A model generated the notes under the pieces. It was not told the origin of the DNA. It made no database searches and saw only the letters and a list, made by a program, of their open reading frames with translations. Below are positions 1-9,943 of a stretch of DNA of 35,265 nt, piece by piece. The translations under genes were made by a program, and so were the position numbers. Source of the DNA: Lachnospiraceae bacterium (GTDB taxonomy: Bacteria > Bacillota > Clostridia > Lachnospirales > Lachnospiraceae); NCBI GenBank assembly GCA_024690265.1, contig JAILCW010000084.1, forward strand, positions 1-35,265. The letters run 5' to 3'. Position 1 is the first letter of the stretch, and each line of letters opens with the position of its first letter.

Positions 1-2
1 AG

Positions 3-362
3 AATATGGGCGTTACCATGTATGTGGGACGATTGTATACCCAGGCATTGGGGCGTGGATACGATGTAGATGGTTTGAATGACTGGTGTGCACAGATTAA
101 CGCGAATCCAAGCCGTGATAACATCATTCAGGTTGCAGCCAACGGATTTTTCCATTCTGAGGAGTTCCAGAACAAGGGCTTAAGCAACGAAGAATACGTG
201 AAGGTGCTGTATCATACATTCCTCGGAAGAGATTGGGATGACGCGGGATTAGCTGATTGGGTTGGTCAGTTAGACCGTGGCGAGAAGACTCGTGATGAAA
301 TCCTTCCTGGATTTGCAAACTCTCAGGAGTTTACAGATATTATGGCTCAGTATGGGCTGTAA
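3..362 (+). CDS. DUF4214 domain-containing protein, C-terminal part (5' end outside window)
   Basis: Translation YVGRLYTQALGRGYDVDGLNDWCAQI...FFHSEEFQNKGLSNEEYVKVLYHTFLGRDWDDAGLADWVGQL has the repeated LYxxxLGRxxDxxGLxxW pattern typical of DUF4214; frame is open to the window edge. Confidence 0.85.
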   Translation, partial: NMGVTMYVGRLYTQALGRGYDVDGLNDWCAQINANPSRDNIIQVAANGFFHSEEFQNKGLSNEEYVKVLYHTFLGRDWDDAGLADWVGQLDRGEKTRDEILPGFANSQEFTDIMAQYGL

Positions 363-391
363 ATTGTTTTAAAAACTTAACTGTTACTATT

Positions 392-429
392 ACAAGTGCT
401 TGTCCTTGTGACAAGCACTTGTTTTCTTT
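392..429 (+). terminator. Intrinsic terminator after the DUF4214 gene
   Basis: Perfect 13-bp stem ACAAGTGCTTGTC / GACAAGCACTTGT (392-404 / 410-422) with 5-nt loop, followed by a T-rich tract. Confidence 0.85.
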
Positions 430-430
430 A

Positions 431-832
431 AAAATGACTTACTAACCCCGTCCCGGGGAGTTATGCGCCGAAGGCGCAGAAAGCCCGGGGTTCAGTATAA
501 TTTTGAGAATTCCGGAAATATACTGAATGGATGATGGCTCGGGAGCACGGGAGGAAGGGCAATTCTCAGTACAAACCTCAGAAATCGTTCGTAATACTGA
601 AAAATGAACCAGCTTACGAACGCTCGAACCTTCGTTGATTCAGTAGATATGCAGGAATATAGAAATTGTACTGAATCCGGAACGGATTCTAGGTGGGAGA
701 ATACCACGTGGAGAATGTTTTATTCAGTACATTAGTGGATATTTATGGCTTGTACTGAAAATCGCATTTTTCAAACGTTGGAAATCCAACGAATCACGAT
801 GACTCACCGGGACGGGGTTAGCAAGTCATTTT
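431..832. repeat. Element bounded by a 26-bp inverted repeat (25/26 identical)
   Basis: AAAATGACTTACTAACCCCGTCCCGG at 431-456; reverse complement of 807-832 is AAAATGACTTGCTAACCCCGTCCCGG. A third, direct copy of the core (AACCCCGTCCCGG) ends at 1072. Confidence 0.85.
491..759. repeat. Array of four hairpins with TTCAGTA...TACTGAA arms
   Basis: Pairs at 491-527 (TTCAGTATA/TATACTGAA), 566-600 (TCAGTA/TACTGA), 638-676 (ATTCAGTA/TACTGAAT; position 638 unpaired-edge approximate), 722-759 (TTCAGTAC/GTACTGAA); loop sequences all differ. Confidence 0.8.
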
Positions 833-861
833 TTTGATGGTTGCGTAGTGGAATAACGTGA

Positions 862-1048
862 TTTGTAACCTTTGGCCTTAAATGCGGAGATCAAAGTCAC
901 AAATTAGGAGCTTCTAAAGCGTTCGAGCAATTCCAATTGTGACTTTTCATCCTGAAATAGGATAGAAGGTCACAACTGATGCGCATTTAACACTTTTGAA
1001 CAGCCAAATATGTGACCTTGCAAATCGAAAATGGGATACAAGGTCACA
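862..1048. repeat. Array of three hairpins with TTTGTGACCTTTG...CAAAGGTCACAAA-type arms
   Basis: Pairs at 862-903 (TTTGTAACCTTTG/CAAAGTCACAAA), 937-975 (TTGTGACTTTTCATCCT/AGGATAGAAGGTCACAA), 1011-1048 (TGTGACCTTG/CAAGGTCACA); loops differ. Confidence 0.8.
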
Positions 1049-1330
1049 AATGACTCATTAACCCCGTCCCGGAGACTCACGCGCCGAAGACGCTCGGTTG
1101 CTTGTCACACCTCAAGAGATATGCCTTTACCTTTTCGCAGAACCATTCGAAGCGACGAGGCGCAGAATCCGTGCCACAGCCGTTATAATCGAAGCCTAAG
1201 CTGAGATTATTTTACGGATGTGAGCACTAGTCGGAGCCTCCAAAGCGAGGGTTCGAGAAAAGCGTGAAGGTACATTCGAGAGGTGTCAGACAAGCAATCG
1301 ATATGAAAGTAGTCGCGCGTAGGCCCTTGG

Positions 1331-1341
1331 AGTGCTATAAT
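1331..1341 (+). promoter_or_regulatory. Possible extended -10 promoter for the SBP operon
   Basis: TGCTATAAT (TGN-TATAAT) at ~1333-1341, ~75 bp upstream of the likely start codon; no clear -35. Confidence 0.4.
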
Positions 1342-1416
1342 AAATTTGTACAATTATTAGCAAGAGAACGGTATTTGTCGAGGGGAAAACTGAGCAAGAC
1401 CATAGGGAGGACACTT

Positions 1417-2640
1417 ATGAAGAAGTTCCGGGTTTTACTCAGTATCGCGTGTCTATTGTGCTCCATGCTTGGGAGCGTCGGTTGTGGGAAGACCGGCAAT
1501 GAACGAATCACATTGAAGCTCGCTGTGCGCGAAGGCACGTATGGCGAGGTTATCAAGTCATGTCTTGCGGACTTCGAAGAAGAACACCAGGTAAGTTGCG
1601 TGGTGGATGAATATTCGGAGGCCGATCTCAAAGATGCAATCAAGAATAATACAAATAGATATGACGCTTATGACCTGTGTATGGTAGATGGATCCTGGAT
1701 GGCAGAGTTCTGTGAGGAGGATTTGCTGGCGGATTTGTCGGAGTATGGCTATGCCTTGGATAGTGACATTATCGCTGCTACGACCCAGGTGTGCTTCTAT
1801 GAAGGTGATGTTTATCTGGCTCCATTTTATGGGAATGTGACGGTACTGATGTACAACAAGCAGATACTATCGGAGGCGGGATACACCATCAAGGCTGTAA
1901 AAGATCTGACGGATGTGTATAACATTTGCGAATATGCCAAGGAACATGGGAAAAATGGATTTCTATATCGTGGCGATACCAATAATAATCTGGTGGTGGA
2001 TTACTTGCCGATTCTATTGTCCTATGGTGGATGGGTGGTGGATGAGAACTTCCAACCAATATTGACAGAAGACTATGACCTGAGGGCCATGGAGTTCTAT
2101 CAGAAGCTGGTGGCCACCGGAACAGCAATGCCACGAGATGACCTGATGCAGGCCCTTAAGAATGGGGAAGGAGCAATGGCGATTGGTTGGCCGGGATGGT
2201 ATATGGCAGATGATGCGGATACTATTGGTTATTGTGCTCTCAGTGGACGCGCCAATCCTAATGGACCGGCTTATAACTCCAATGTGTATGGTATATGGAC
2301 ATTGGGAGTGCCTAAGAATAGTCCCAATAAAGAGGAAGCAATTGCTTTGTTGGAGCATTTGATGGACCCGCAGAATCAGTTGGAGTCTGTGGCGTACGGC
2401 GGCGTGCCTTGCCGGTATTCGGCATTGTTGAATGAAGACGTGTTAAAAACCAATCCGCATTATGAGGAGATATGTAATGCGTTGGAAAGTGGACAGTATC
2501 GACCGATTATGTCCAATTGGAATGATTTTTCTGAAGTGTTGGGTGGATATATGCGAGAGATTATGGACGGAACTTATGATGTGCCGGAAGGAATGGCTGC
2601 GGCACAAGAGGAACTGTTGGCGCTTACCACGAAGGAATAG
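1417..2640 (+). CDS. Extracellular solute-binding lipoprotein (ABC sugar-binding-protein type)
   Basis: Start chosen at ATG 1417 (RBS GGGAGG at 1405-1410) rather than the longer ORF start at 1264; lipobox-like [18 protein letters not shown]_bac_1-like body ([43 protein letters not shown]). Confidence 0.85.
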   Translation: MKKFRVLLSIACLLCSMLGSVGCGKTGNERITLKLAVREGTYGEVIKSCLADFEEEHQVSCVVDEYSEADLKDAIKNNTNRYDAYDLCMVDGSWMAEFCEEDLLADLSEYGYALDSDIIAATTQVCFYEGDVYLAPFYGNVTVLMYNKQILSEAGYTIKAVKDLTDVYNICEYAKEHGKNGFLYRGDTNNNLVVDYLPILLSYGGWVVDENFQPILTEDYDLRAMEFYQKLVATGTAMPRDDLMQALKNGEGAMAIGWPGWYMADDADTIGYCALSGRANPNGPAYNSNVYGIWTLGVPKNSPNKEEAIALLEHLMDPQNQLESVAYGGVPCRYSALLNEDVLKTNPHYEEICNALESGQYRPIMSNWNDFSEVLGGYMREIMDGTYDVPEGMAAAQEELLALTTKE

Positions 2641-2648
2641 GCGAATAC

Positions 2649-5600
2649 ATGATCAAACGTATACAAGCAAAAATTGAAAAATGGATGTTTCCGCTGACCC
2701 TGAATAATGCCCTGATTATCGCATTGGCTATTTTTATGGATGTGGTTGGTAGATTGGTTGCGACCAAATACCAGTGGCCGATTTTTGCGGATTCCGTGGG
2801 AACATTTTTGGCAGCGATTTTAACGGGACCATTTGGTGGGGCAGTTACGGCCTTTTTTACATTCGTTATATTGGCAAAGTTTGGCATGCGAACGCTGTTT
2901 TTCTTGCCGGTTGGACTTGCAACAGGCATCTATATTGGCCTGTCTTTCCCACATGGCAGCAAGATGAATTTGTACCGCGTATTTACGGTGGCAAACCGCG
3001 CTGCAGCCTTGGCAGCGGGGATGGCCATGTTGACCAACCTGGTTTTTTTTGACGGAAGTATTGGTAATGCGTGGGGTGATGCGCTCATCGAATGGTTTAA
3101 TACTGTGAGTACAATCCCTGTAATCCCGTTATTCTTAGGATATATGCTTGTGCTGTTTCCGGATCGCGTGGTATCGATATGCGTCGTTATGTCGATGATT
3201 GGAATTGGCATGACACTTGGTAAGAAGCGTGAATTCCCCAAGTATTATTCCATTGCCTTAGTGGGATGTGTTATGGCTGGTATCGCATTTGCATCGCCAA
3301 TGAAGGTAAATGCATCCACCAACGACTACAACTATAACGTGGTATCTGACTATGCGCCAAAGATATATGACAAGTCCGAGCAGTTGTCTACGTTGGAAAT
3401 GAATGCCATTGTACAGACACAGGATAATTATATCTGGGTGGGTGGTAACAATGGATTGTATCGTTTTGACGGAACGAGATTTGAATACATTGATTTGGGA
3501 AACGATATCCATAGTATCAATGCCTTGTGCGTGGATAGCAAGGGGTATTTGTGGATTGGAACCAATGATATGGGTGCGGTCAAATACGATACACAGACAC
3601 AAAAAACTTATATCTATGGTACGAGTCAGGGTATGCCTTCGGAATGCGTTCGCTCCATTTCGGAGGGACCGGAGGGGAACATCTTTGTTGGAACTGTATC
3701 CTATAGTGCTCTGATTCGCCCTTATGGTTTGGTTGGTGTATATAGCCAATTGGATAATCTGACTTACATCAATCGATTTACCATTGATGATTTGGGCAAT
3801 TGTGTGTCCATTAACCAAAGCGGTGAGGCAATTATCACCTCCAATCAGGCGGTGAATTTTGCTAAAACCTGTGATATTCCGGATGCCTATTATGTGTCTG
3901 CGGCATGGGGACATGGCGGCGATTTGTGGTTGGGAACATCGACGAACATCATTGAGCATTATCGTATTTCCGGGGATCGTTTAACCCCACGTGGAAGTGT
4001 CGAAACTGATAATTTGACCTATCATAACCAGCTATACTATTCCTCACGTTATGATGGCGTGTTTGTGTGCGCAGAAAATGGAATTGGCTTTGTCAGCAGC
4101 GGTGCACACTGTTTTGATATGTCGTTGCCGGAATTTAGTAATTCCATTAGTGATGTGCTGGTGGATTACCAGGGCGACGTATGGTTTACTTCCTCCAAAT
4201 TAGGCGTGCTGAAGTTTGCGGCCAGCGTATTTACCAGTGTATCCAGCAAATCAAAAGCAGATATTGGAGTGGTTCAGGCGCTGCTTAAGGATGGACGAGA
4301 ATTATATATCGGAACAGAAAACGGTCTGTTTGTCCAGGATACCTTTACCGGGGAACAGAAGGATTATTTTTGGTTAGCGGATTTTGAGGGAGCCCGCATC
4401 AGCCACATTATGAAGGATTCCAAGGGGAATCTGTGGGTTTGTACTCAAGGGGGATATGGTCTGCTCGAACGCAAGGAAAATGGAGAGGTGGTTACCTATC
4501 TCGGTAGCGATGTGGAGAATCCGGAACGTTTCAATATGACCATTGAAATGAGTGATGGAACCATTGCCGCCGCAGGTATGAACGGTGTGTACTATATTCG
4601 TGATGAGGAAATCATAGACCAATACGACGAAGAGGATGGCTTGAAAATTGCGCAGATTTCCTGCTTGCTAGAGACGGAAGATGGAAAGTTACTAGCTTGC
4701 AGTCAGGGTGATGGTGTTTATGTTATCCGTGACGGCGAGATTATAGAACATATTAACAAGCGAGTGGGAATGAATTCTCAGGTGGTACTTCGGGCGATTC
4801 ATTGTGGATATGGATATATCTATGTTACCAGTAATGCACTGTATTACGATGATAGAGATGTCATCCATCGTTTGTCCAACTTCCCATTTAACAATAACTA
4901 TGATGCTTATGTGACGGAAGATAACAAGCTGTGGGTGGCAGGAAGTGCCGGTGTATGCGTTGTGGATGTGGATGACGCCTTGGCAAATCGGGAATCTTAT
5001 CCATACAAATTATATGATGGCAGTCGCGGTTTAGATTCCAACATTTCTTCTTCCGGTTGGAATTTCTACGATGAAACAGGCATGTACCTATGCTGTACCA
5101 ATGGTGTGCGAAGGCTGGATGTGGCAAGGGATACAACGACCTTGTTGGAATACATTGTTGGTATTGATTCGGCATCGATTGATGGGGTTGCCGGCAAGTT
5201 TGAAAATGGCGTGTATGTGTTGCCCGAAGGCTCCGGAAGATTTGAGCTGAAACCGCAGTTATTGAACTACTCCATGACCAATCCTGTGGTACGATACTAT
5301 ATTGATGGCTTGGAAAATACGGAGGTTTATACGACTCAGGATTCTATGGAGAATATCCTGTTGCCGGAATTAAAATATGGAACCTATGATTTTCATTTTC
5401 AGATTTTAGATCAATACGACGGCAATGTGATTCGCGAGGAAATCGTGCCGATATACAAGGCCCCGCGTATGTATGAGCAGAGCTACTTCCGTGCCTATGT
5501 ATTCCTGGTACTATTTGTATTCGTATTCTCCTTGGCATGGGTATCTTCTGAAATGAGTATGCTAACCACTATTGAGGATCAGTACGAGCAGGCCAGAGTT

Positions 5601-7469
5601 GCCAAGGAAGAGGCGGATGTAGCCAATCAGGCCAAGTCCAACTTCCTGGCGAGTATGTCTCATGAAATCCGAACGCCGATCAATGCAGTCCTTGGTATGG
5701 ATGAAATGATTCTTCGGGAGAGTAAGGACGGCAATATCCTAGAGTATGCTTCCGACATTTATTCGGCGGGACAGACGCTGTTGTCCTTGATTAACGAGAT
5801 TTTGGATCAGTCCAAGATTGAATCCGGCAGGATGGAGATTGTGCCGGTGGAGTATGACTTGGGCGAGATGATTCATAACCTGCATAATCTAATCATCCAG
5901 CGCGCATCCGTGGCAGACTTAAGCCTGGTAATGGATATTGACAAGAACCTCCCGCGCAAGCTGCGAGGTGACGATGTACGTATTCGACAAATCATCACCA
6001 ACATGCTATCCAATGCCGTGAAATACACCGAGGAAGGTGGCGTTTGGTTCAGGATCCATGGAACTGTGGATGGAGATATTGTTCACCTGTTGGTTGAAGT
6101 AGAGGATACCGGTGAAGGTATCAAGGAAGAGGATATTCCACAACTGTTTGCTGCATACCGTCGCATGGATTTGGGCAAGAATCATTACGTAGAAGGAACC
6201 GGACTGGGGCTGAATATTGCGATGCATTTGTTGGAATTAATGGGTAGCAAAATGGAGGTATCCAGTGTTTACGGAAAAGGTTCCAAGTTCTACTTCTCTT
6301 TAGATCAGGAAGTGGTGGATGCCACACCTCTGGGAGAGAATTATGATCCAACCAGATCTAAGATGGTTGAGATCCAGAACTCTGGTGGTAGCTTTATGGC
6401 GCCGGATGCCAAGGTCTTGGTGGTAGATGATAACGCGATGAATCGCCGAGTATTCAAGAGCCTGGTGAAGGATATGCAGATGCAGGTGTCAGAGGCGGCC
6501 AGCGGCCCGGAAGCCATTGAGTTTGCCAAGTCGGAGTACTTTGATGTGATTTTTATGGATCATATGATGCCGGAGATGGATGGTGTGGAAGCTATGCAGT
6601 CTATTCGACAACTACCGGATACGCCATGCCGTAATACACCAATCTACGTCTTGACGGCTAACGCGATTACGGGAGCCAGAGAGAGCTACTTGGCAGCAGG
6701 TTTCGACGGATTTGTATCCAAGCCAATCGTATTCGAGAAGTTAGAGGAAGCACTACGTGAGACCATTCCGGGGGAGAAACAGTTACCGATGCCGGAAAAC
6801 ATGGGCCAGGGCAGTGGCGAAGGCGGACCTTCGGTACCGGATGACCTTCCGAGTGTGGAGGGACTGGACTGGAGCTTTGCCTGGTTGCATTTGCCGGGAC
6901 GGGATCTGTTGGAGGAATCTCTGAAGGAGTTCCATACGCTGATACCGGTTCAGAGCAAAAAACTGGAGGCAATGTATCAATCACTGCTGTCGGATGGTGG
7001 AAGCGACGAGAGCTTAGAAAGCTATCGAATTCTGGTTCATGCCATGAAAGGATTGGCTGCAACCGTGGGTATTATTCCACTTGCGGGGCCTGCTAAGATA
7101 TTGGAGTTTGCGGCAAAAGATGGTAAAATAGACACAATTAAACAACTTCATCCGGTGTTTATTCGGGAGTGGGATTCCTATTCGGAGAAGTTGATGGGTG
7201 TATTTGGTATTGGGGAGGCTTCAACGGAAGAAAAGCAATCCGGCAATCTTGCAGTATTGAAGAAATTGTCCGATATTATAGTAGAAGCATTAAATCGTAT
7301 GGACATCGATCGCGCTGACAAGGCGGTGGCCAAGCTACAGCAATTCACCTTCGGTGAAGCAGCGGATGCCTTGGTTCCGACACTGGTAGGTGCGGTCACT
7401 GATATCGATGAACAATCGGCACGAGATACATTATTACAGATGATGGCTGTGATGAAACGAGAGGGATGA
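2649..7469 (+). CDS. Hybrid two-component sensor kinase: S-component-like multi-TM domain + Reg_prop beta-propeller + TM + HisKA + HATPase_c + REC + HPt
   Basis: N-terminal ~200 aa multi-TM ([28 protein letters not shown]); propeller repeats ([49 protein letters not shown]); H-box [20 protein letters not shown]-box [33 protein letters not shown]...[11 protein letters not shown]; HPt-like [13 protein letters not shown]. Confidence 0.92.
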   Translation: MIKRIQAKIEKWMFPLTLNNALIIALAIFMDVVGRLVATKYQWPIFADSVGTFLAAILTGPFGGAVTAFFTFVILAKFGMRTLFFLPVGLATGIYIGLSFPHGSKMNLYRVFTVANRAAALAAGMAMLTNLVFFDGSIGNAWGDALIEWFNTVSTIPVIPLFLGYMLVLFPDRVVSICVVMSMIGIGMTLGKKREFPKYYSIALVGCVMAGIAFASPMKVNASTNDYNYNVVSDYAPKIYDKSEQLSTLEMNAIVQTQDNYIWVGGNNGLYRFDGTRFEYIDLGNDIHSINALCVDSKGYLWIGTNDMGAVKYDTQTQKTYIYGTSQGMPSECVRSISEGPEGNIFVGTVSYSALIRPYGLVGVYSQLDNLTYINRFTIDDLGNCVSINQSGEAIITSNQAVNFAKTCDIPDAYYVSAAWGHGGDLWLGTSTNIIEHYRISGDRLTPRGSVETDNLTYHNQLYYSSRYDGVFVCAENGIGFVSSGAHCFDMSLPEFSNSISDVLVDYQGDVWFTSSKLGVLKFAASVFTSVSSKSKADIGVVQALLKDGRELYIGTENGLFVQDTFTGEQKDYFWLADFEGARISHIMKDSKGNLWVCTQGGYGLLERKENGEVVTYLGSDVENPERFNMTIEMSDGTIAAAGMNGVYYIRDEEIIDQYDEEDGLKIAQISCLLETEDGKLLACSQGDGVYVIRDGEIIEHINKRVGMNSQVVLRAIHCGYGYIYVTSNALYYDDRDVIHRLSNFPFNNNYDAYVTEDNKLWVAGSAGVCVVDVDDALANRESYPYKLYDGSRGLDSNISSSGWNFYDETGMYLCCTNGVRRLDVARDTTTLLEYIVGIDSASIDGVAGKFENGVYVLPEGSGRFELKPQLLNYSMTNPVVRYYIDGLENTEVYTTQDSMENILLPELKYGTYDFHFQILDQYDGNVIREEIVPIYKAPRMYEQSYFRAYVFLVLFVFVFSLAWVSSEMSMLTTIEDQYEQARVAKEEADVANQAKSNFLASMSHEIRTPINAVLGMDEMILRESKDGNILEYASDIYSAGQTLLSLINEILDQSKIESGRMEIVPVEYDLGEMIHNLHNLIIQRASVADLSLVMDIDKNLPRKLRGDDVRIRQIITNMLSNAVKYTEEGGVWFRIHGTVDGDIVHLLVEVEDTGEGIKEEDIPQLFAAYRRMDLGKNHYVEGTGLGLNIAMHLLELMGSKMEVSSVYGKGSKFYFSLDQEVVDATPLGENYDPTRSKMVEIQNSGGSFMAPDAKVLVVDDNAMNRRVFKSLVKDMQMQVSEAASGPEAIEFAKSEYFDVIFMDHMMPEMDGVEAMQSIRQLPDTPCRNTPIYVLTANAITGARESYLAAGFDGFVSKPIVFEKLEEALRETIPGEKQLPMPENMGQGSGEGGPSVPDDLPSVEGLDWSFAWLHLPGRDLLEESLKEFHTLIPVQSKKLEAMYQSLLSDGGSDESLESYRILVHAMKGLAATVGIIPLAGPAKILEFAAKDGKIDTIKQLHPVFIREWDSYSEKLMGVFGIGEASTEEKQSGNLAVLKKLSDIIVEALNRMDIDRADKAVAKLQQFTFGEAADALVPTLVGAVTDIDEQSARDTLLQMMAVMKREG

Positions 7470-7473
7470 TATT

Positions 7474-7971
7474 ATGAGCGATAAGATGGACTTCGGAATG
7501 GACATGGAAGGGCTGGATGACTTGGATTTGGACCTGGAGGGTCTGGATTTGGATCTGGACATGGACTTTGACCTGGATGGTATGGGGCTGCAGGATTTTC
7601 GCAGTCGCGTGATGGTTGTTGATGATGATGCCGGTACCTTGCGTAATATCAAGAGTTTGCTGGATGGGGCATATGTGGTTTCGGTAGCTAATTCCGGCAA
7701 GAAATGCCTGGATTTATTAGATCAGGAAAAGCCGGATGTTATTCTTTTGGATTATGAGATGCCGATGATGAATGGACCGGAAACCATGGAGCGTATTCGC
7801 GGACGTGCGGCTTATAAGAATACACCGATTATCTTTTTGACCGGTGTCAATGAACGTGCACAAATAGCTAAGGCATTGTCCATGCGACCGGCAGGATATT
7901 TGCTGAAACCGGTGGACCAAAACAAGCTTTTAATGACGATTTTGGACGCGTTAAATGCATCTGCCCAATAA
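7474..7971 (+). CDS. Single-domain response regulator with low-complexity Asp/Leu/Met-rich N-terminus
   Basis: REC signature VMVVDDDAGTLRNI...PDVILLDYEMPMMNG...PIIFLTG...GYLLKPVD, preceded by MDFGMDMEGLDDLDLDLEGLDLDLDMDFDLDGMG. Confidence 0.9.
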   Translation: MSDKMDFGMDMEGLDDLDLDLEGLDLDLDMDFDLDGMGLQDFRSRVMVVDDDAGTLRNIKSLLDGAYVVSVANSGKKCLDLLDQEKPDVILLDYEMPMMNGPETMERIRGRAAYKNTPIIFLTGVNERAQIAKALSMRPAGYLLKPVDQNKLLMTILDALNASAQ

Positions 7972-7977
7972 GCGGGC

Positions 7978-8006
7978 TAGACACTTTTCGAAAGGCAGGT
8001 TATAAT
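7978..8006 (+). promoter_or_regulatory. Sigma-A-type promoter for the downstream ncRNA
   Basis: TAGACA (7978-7983), 17-bp spacer, TATAAT (8001-8006). Confidence 0.75.
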
Positions 8007-8012
8007 ATAGTT

Positions 8013-8260
8013 AACCTGAAATGTTCGATATAGCCTGTAGTTTTTGAACCTACATTTACTTTAAACGGGATCCCAACATTATCTTTCTGATGTCAGGCCA
8101 AGGTAACAGCCTTTGCTGGAGAGCTTAAGCTCCGTTGGAGGACAGAAGACTGAATTGCGGTAACCCACCTAGCTGTTGCTAGGAGTCAAAAATGCAGGTC
8201 CGGCATTTTGGGCGGCGTGATGATTCGAGTCCTGTGTTACGATGATGCAGGACTCTTTTT
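8013..8260 (+). ncRNA. ssrS: Structured non-coding RNA, probably 6S RNA
   Basis: Stand-alone transcription unit with strong promoter and Rho-independent terminator and no ORF. 5' CCTGAAATGTTCGAT..., TGTAGTTTTTGAACCTACA hairpin, CAAGGTAACAGCCTTTGCTGGAGAGC, and CCTAGCTGTTGCTAGG hairpin resemble 6S RNA from memory; not verified with a covariance model. Confidence 0.6.
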
Positions 8261-8264
8261 TTTT
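8227..8264 (+). terminator. Intrinsic terminator of the ncRNA
   Basis: GAGTCCTG ... CAGGACTC stem (8227-8234 / 8248-8255) followed by TTTTTTTTT. Confidence 0.9.
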
Positions 8265-8287
8265 CAGGGGAGTTAAAGGGAAAATAT

Positions 8288-9607
8288 ATGGTTGAAATCA
8301 TATTGTTCTACTGGCCGAAACTGGTGGCCGGAGCATGGTTTGCATTATTTAATTTCCTGATGGGAAGGAAGAACGACAATAAGGGGCGTTTACCGGCAGT
8401 TCTTCATTTCCTGGTTCTTTTCTTGTGCTCAAGTGCAGTAGTATCTCTCATTGCTGAACTTTTTTCTTATGAGGTATATTATTACATCTTCATTACGAAA
8501 TTAAATATGGCTCTACAGCCGCTGGCGTATGTGGTACTACAGATTTTTATTGATGGTATCTTTATCGTGATTGGTGGTTTCGTATTCAGTAAGACTTCCA
8601 ATTTACATTCCTTCAAGGGCGCAGCAATTTATATGCAGTTCGTGTGCATCGAGCGGTTGGCAATCATCATTGCTGTGGAACAGTGGGGTTTATTGGTGCT
8701 TTTGATCCTGTTCCAAAGTGTTGTAATCTTCACCCAGTGGAAGTTCATTCCTTTGGTGGAGTCCGTGGACCGTTATAACTGGCGACGGATGTTTATCTAT
8801 CTTACTTTTTTGTTCTATGTACTAGACGTGTTATACGGGGCATTTTACATATTCCCGGAGCTGAAAACCAATGAGATGGATATAACGAACTTGGTGTGGC
8901 TGGATTCTATTGCTTTTGTAAGTAGTGCCTTCGTATTGGGGTTCATTCACTCTAGTCTCAAGGAGATTCAGCAGGAACATACCAAGCTACAGTATCTGGA
9001 AAAATTGCAGCATAATCAGGAAGATTTGGTTGTGGCTTTAACGGAGATTATGGGCGCAAAGTCTGATGAGACGGGGCAGCATATTCGCCGAGTTGCGGAA
9101 TACAGTTGCTGTATGGCAGAACGGTTGTTGAAGGATGAGATGGAGATTCAGATCCTCCGTACAGCAGCTATGATGCATGATATTGGCAAGCTGATGATTC
9201 CACAGGAGATTCTTTTTAAGCCGGAACGATTGTCTATGAAGGACTATGAAGTGGTAAAAAAGCACGCCCGCTATGGCTGGGATTTGTTGGCAAAGTCCAA
9301 GGAGCCTATGATGAAGATGGCTCGGACCATCGCCTATGAACATCATGAGCATTGGGATGGTAATGGATATCCGAAGGGGTTGAAGGGCAATGAGATTTCT
9401 ATCTATGCCCAGATTGTGGCTGTGGCAGATGTATATGATGCGTTGACTAGCAAGCGTTGTTATCGAGAAGCTTGGAAGTCGGAGGATGCTGCGGCGGAGA
9501 TTGTTCAGAATAAGGGCAAGAAGTTTGCTCCACAGGTGGTGGATGTGTTTGTTTCACGCTTTGATGACATTGAAGCAATTCGTTTGCAATATGCGGATGA
9601 AGCATAG
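8288..9607 (+). CDS. HD-GYP domain protein with N-terminal multi-TM region (putative c-di-GMP phosphodiesterase)
   Basis: TAAMMHDIGKLMIPQEILFKPERL...HHEHWDGNGYPKGLKGNEISIYAQIVAVADVYDALTSKRCYREAW. Confidence 0.92.
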   Translation: MVEIILFYWPKLVAGAWFALFNFLMGRKNDNKGRLPAVLHFLVLFLCSSAVVSLIAELFSYEVYYYIFITKLNMALQPLAYVVLQIFIDGIFIVIGGFVFSKTSNLHSFKGAAIYMQFVCIERLAIIIAVEQWGLLVLLILFQSVVIFTQWKFIPLVESVDRYNWRRMFIYLTFLFYVLDVLYGAFYIFPELKTNEMDITNLVWLDSIAFVSSAFVLGFIHSSLKEIQQEHTKLQYLEKLQHNQEDLVVALTEIMGAKSDETGQHIRRVAEYSCCMAERLLKDEMEIQILRTAAMMHDIGKLMIPQEILFKPERLSMKDYEVVKKHARYGWDLLAKSKEPMMKMARTIAYEHHEHWDGNGYPKGLKGNEISIYAQIVAVADVYDALTSKRCYREAWKSEDAAAEIVQNKGKKFAPQVVDVFVSRFDDIEAIRLQYADEA

Positions 9608-9626
9608 GTTTTTGACGATTTTTTGG

Positions 9627-9655
9627 TTGTGATTTTTGGCCTGCTGTGATACAAT
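9627..9655 (+). promoter_or_regulatory. Promoter upstream of the T-box leader
   Basis: TTGTGA (9627-9632), 17-bp spacer, TACAAT (9650-9655). Confidence 0.6.
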
Positions 9656-9659
9656 CATC

Positions 9660-9923
9660 AGCGAACAAAGACTGTGAATGCGCATAGTAGGTCTGTGAGA
9701 TCTTCCAAAGAGAGAGCGGGTGTCGTCGGCTGGAAGCACCGCAGGAAGCACAGAATGAATTTTCACGCAGGAGTCGCATAGCTGATGGAGGGAATCTCAG
9801 TAGGTTATGACGGGTAGCGCACGTTACGCGTACATGAGTGTCGAGAATAGATGATTCTCGGAATCAGGGTGGTAACGCGGATTTTTCATTCGTCCCTAAT
9901 ATAATTAGGGACGAATTTTTTTT
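9660..9923 (+). promoter_or_regulatory. T-box leader controlling pheST
   Basis: T-box sequence AGGGTGGTAACGCGG (9866-9880) followed by terminator ATTCGTCCCTAAT/ATTAGGGACGAAT + T-run, directly upstream of a phenylalanyl-tRNA synthetase gene. Confidence 0.93.
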
Positions 9924-9943
9924 GTCCCAAAAGGAGTAGAAAG

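Noticed and set aside
492-707. Minus-strand 71-aa ORF
   Set aside because: Lies fully inside the hairpin array, no family resemblance; open frame is likely by chance
431-1072. CRISPR array
   Set aside because: Repeats are short inverted pairs with variable arms, not identical 24-40-bp direct repeats with uniform spacers, and no cas genes are visible
1264-1416. N-terminal extension of the solute-binding protein ORF
   Set aside because: Good RBS and lipoprotein signal peptide point to ATG 1417; the extension has no signal-peptide character and overlaps the probable promoter
3258-3959. Minus-strand 233-aa ORF within the hybrid kinase
   Set aside because: Antisense to a strongly supported coding region; typical shadow ORF
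7478-7600. DNA tandem repeat of unknown function in the response regulator start
   Set aside because: The GAC/CTG/GAT repetition is explained by the in-frame Asp/Leu/Met-rich protein segment; reported as a protein feature instead
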